Assembly (NCBI GenBank): GCA_039680225.1
Contig: JBDKTK010000243.1
Location: 1 to 5,808, forward strand
Length of the DNA: 5,808 bases
Direction: 5' to 3'
Origin: JBDKTK01 sp039680225
Lineage (GTDB): Bacteria > Desulfobacterota > Syntrophia > Syntrophales > UBA4778
Position numbers and translations under genes: made by a program. The first letter of the stretch is position 1; each line of letters begins with the position of its first letter. This document shows positions 5,560 through 5,808 of the stretch, piece by piece. The notes under the pieces were generated by a model. The model had not been told where the DNA came from and searched no databases. It saw only the letters and a program-made list of their open reading frames with translations.

Positions 5560-5808
5560 TTGGCATCTAAACAATATCCAAAAACTTCCCGAATGGAAGG
5601 CGTTATAAATGATGCTATCGGGAAGAACCCCCAAAGCAAACATATAATTACTGCTTTCAGGCCCCTCTTCCTGATCAGGGAGCGCCTCGTGAAAGACTTG
5701 AACGTAAAGACGGTGGACCTCTCCTCGATTGACGGGAACCAACTTCGCCGGGGCATACCCTGCATCAGGCAGACCGCGTTCTTTTTCGAGGACGACCCCT
5801 GGGACCAA
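5560..5808 (+). CDS. Probable FdhE-like formate dehydrogenase accessory protein, N-terminal fragment (partial)
   Basis: The frame is open from TTG 5560 to the right edge (83 codons, no stop). It lies 41 bases after fdhA, co-directional, and probably in the same transcript. The visible N-terminus is soluble and mostly helical: a lead helix (MEGVINDAIGKNP, 12-24), a helix rich in aromatic and basic residues (ITAFRPLFLIRERLVKDL, 30-47), then LSSIDGNQLRRGIPCIRQTAFFF. FdhE proteins begin with a variable helical bundle that often reads '...f..ll..r..l...l......l..G.P.l', and they sit next to fdhA, so FdhE is the best guess. FdhE assists maturation of formate dehydrogenases and carries Cys4 rubredoxin-like sites in its C-terminal half, which is not visible here. 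Similarity of the fragment alone is weak; FdhD is less likely because its N-terminal motifs are missing. Confidence 0.6.
   Translation, partial: MASKQYPKTSRMEGVINDAIGKNPQSKHIITAFRPLFLIRERLVKDLNVKTVDLSSIDGNQLRRGIPCIRQTAFFFEDDPWDQ

Noticed and set aside
4325..5566. Long open frame (413 codons) on the minus strand opposite fdhA
   Set aside because: It is a shadow of the high-G+C fdhA frame; its translation has no recognisable motifs and fdhA is strongly conserved on the other strand.
5209..5808. Open frame on the minus strand across the fdhA end and the following gene
   Set aside because: It overlaps two better supported plus-strand genes and has no family motif; the plus-strand gene has a proper Shine-Dalgarno site.

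Overview
The window looks like a metal-cofactor and formate-metabolism locus from an anaerobic bacterium. G+C is high, Shine-Dalgarno sites are strong (AAGGAGG type), and the main enzyme is a UGA-containing, NuoG-like formate dehydrogenase of the Moorella/Peptococcaceae or sulfate-reducer/syntroph kind. Class-level taxonomy cannot be fixed from this much sequence; a clostridial (Peptococcaceae-like) or Desulfobacterota-like host is an inference.

Layout: two divergent transcription units flank a roughly 210-base control region (2619-2827). Leftward (minus strand), in order of transcription: a short ModE-type winged-helix regulator (2238-2618); a 148-base gap with a good promoter; a TiaS-like domain protein (1346-2089); a 75-residue unrecognised protein (1117-1344) starting one base after it; a molybdenum storage protein (MoSto) subunit (255-1085); and the N-terminus of a PaaK-type adenylate-forming ligase (1-184) running off the left edge. 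Rightward (plus strand): fdhA (2828-5518), one 896-residue selenoprotein gene interrupted by an in-frame UGA at 3884-3886, then a TTG-started gene (5560 onward) that runs off the right edge and is probably an FdhE-like accessory protein.

The UGA in fdhA lies in the conserved catalytic context (His-Cys-Ala-Arg-Thr-Sec-His) and is followed directly by a strong hairpin with a GGTCT apical loop, as in the E. coli fdhF SECIS. It should therefore be read as selenocysteine, not as a stop or a break between two genes. Other genes here end in TGA with no such hairpin, so UGA is not globally reassigned.

How the genes may work together (inference): the formate dehydrogenase needs Mo or W bis-pterin; the MoSto subunit could store the oxyanion; and the ModE-type protein, which lacks a molybdate-binding domain, may control one or both units through AT-rich CTATAT-type sites that overlap the promoters. 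The least explained part is the tight cluster of a TiaS-like protein, a 75-residue protein and a MoSto subunit, a possible undescribed metal storage or handling module. The fdhA control region also carries a tandem 16-base repeat that looks like an operator.
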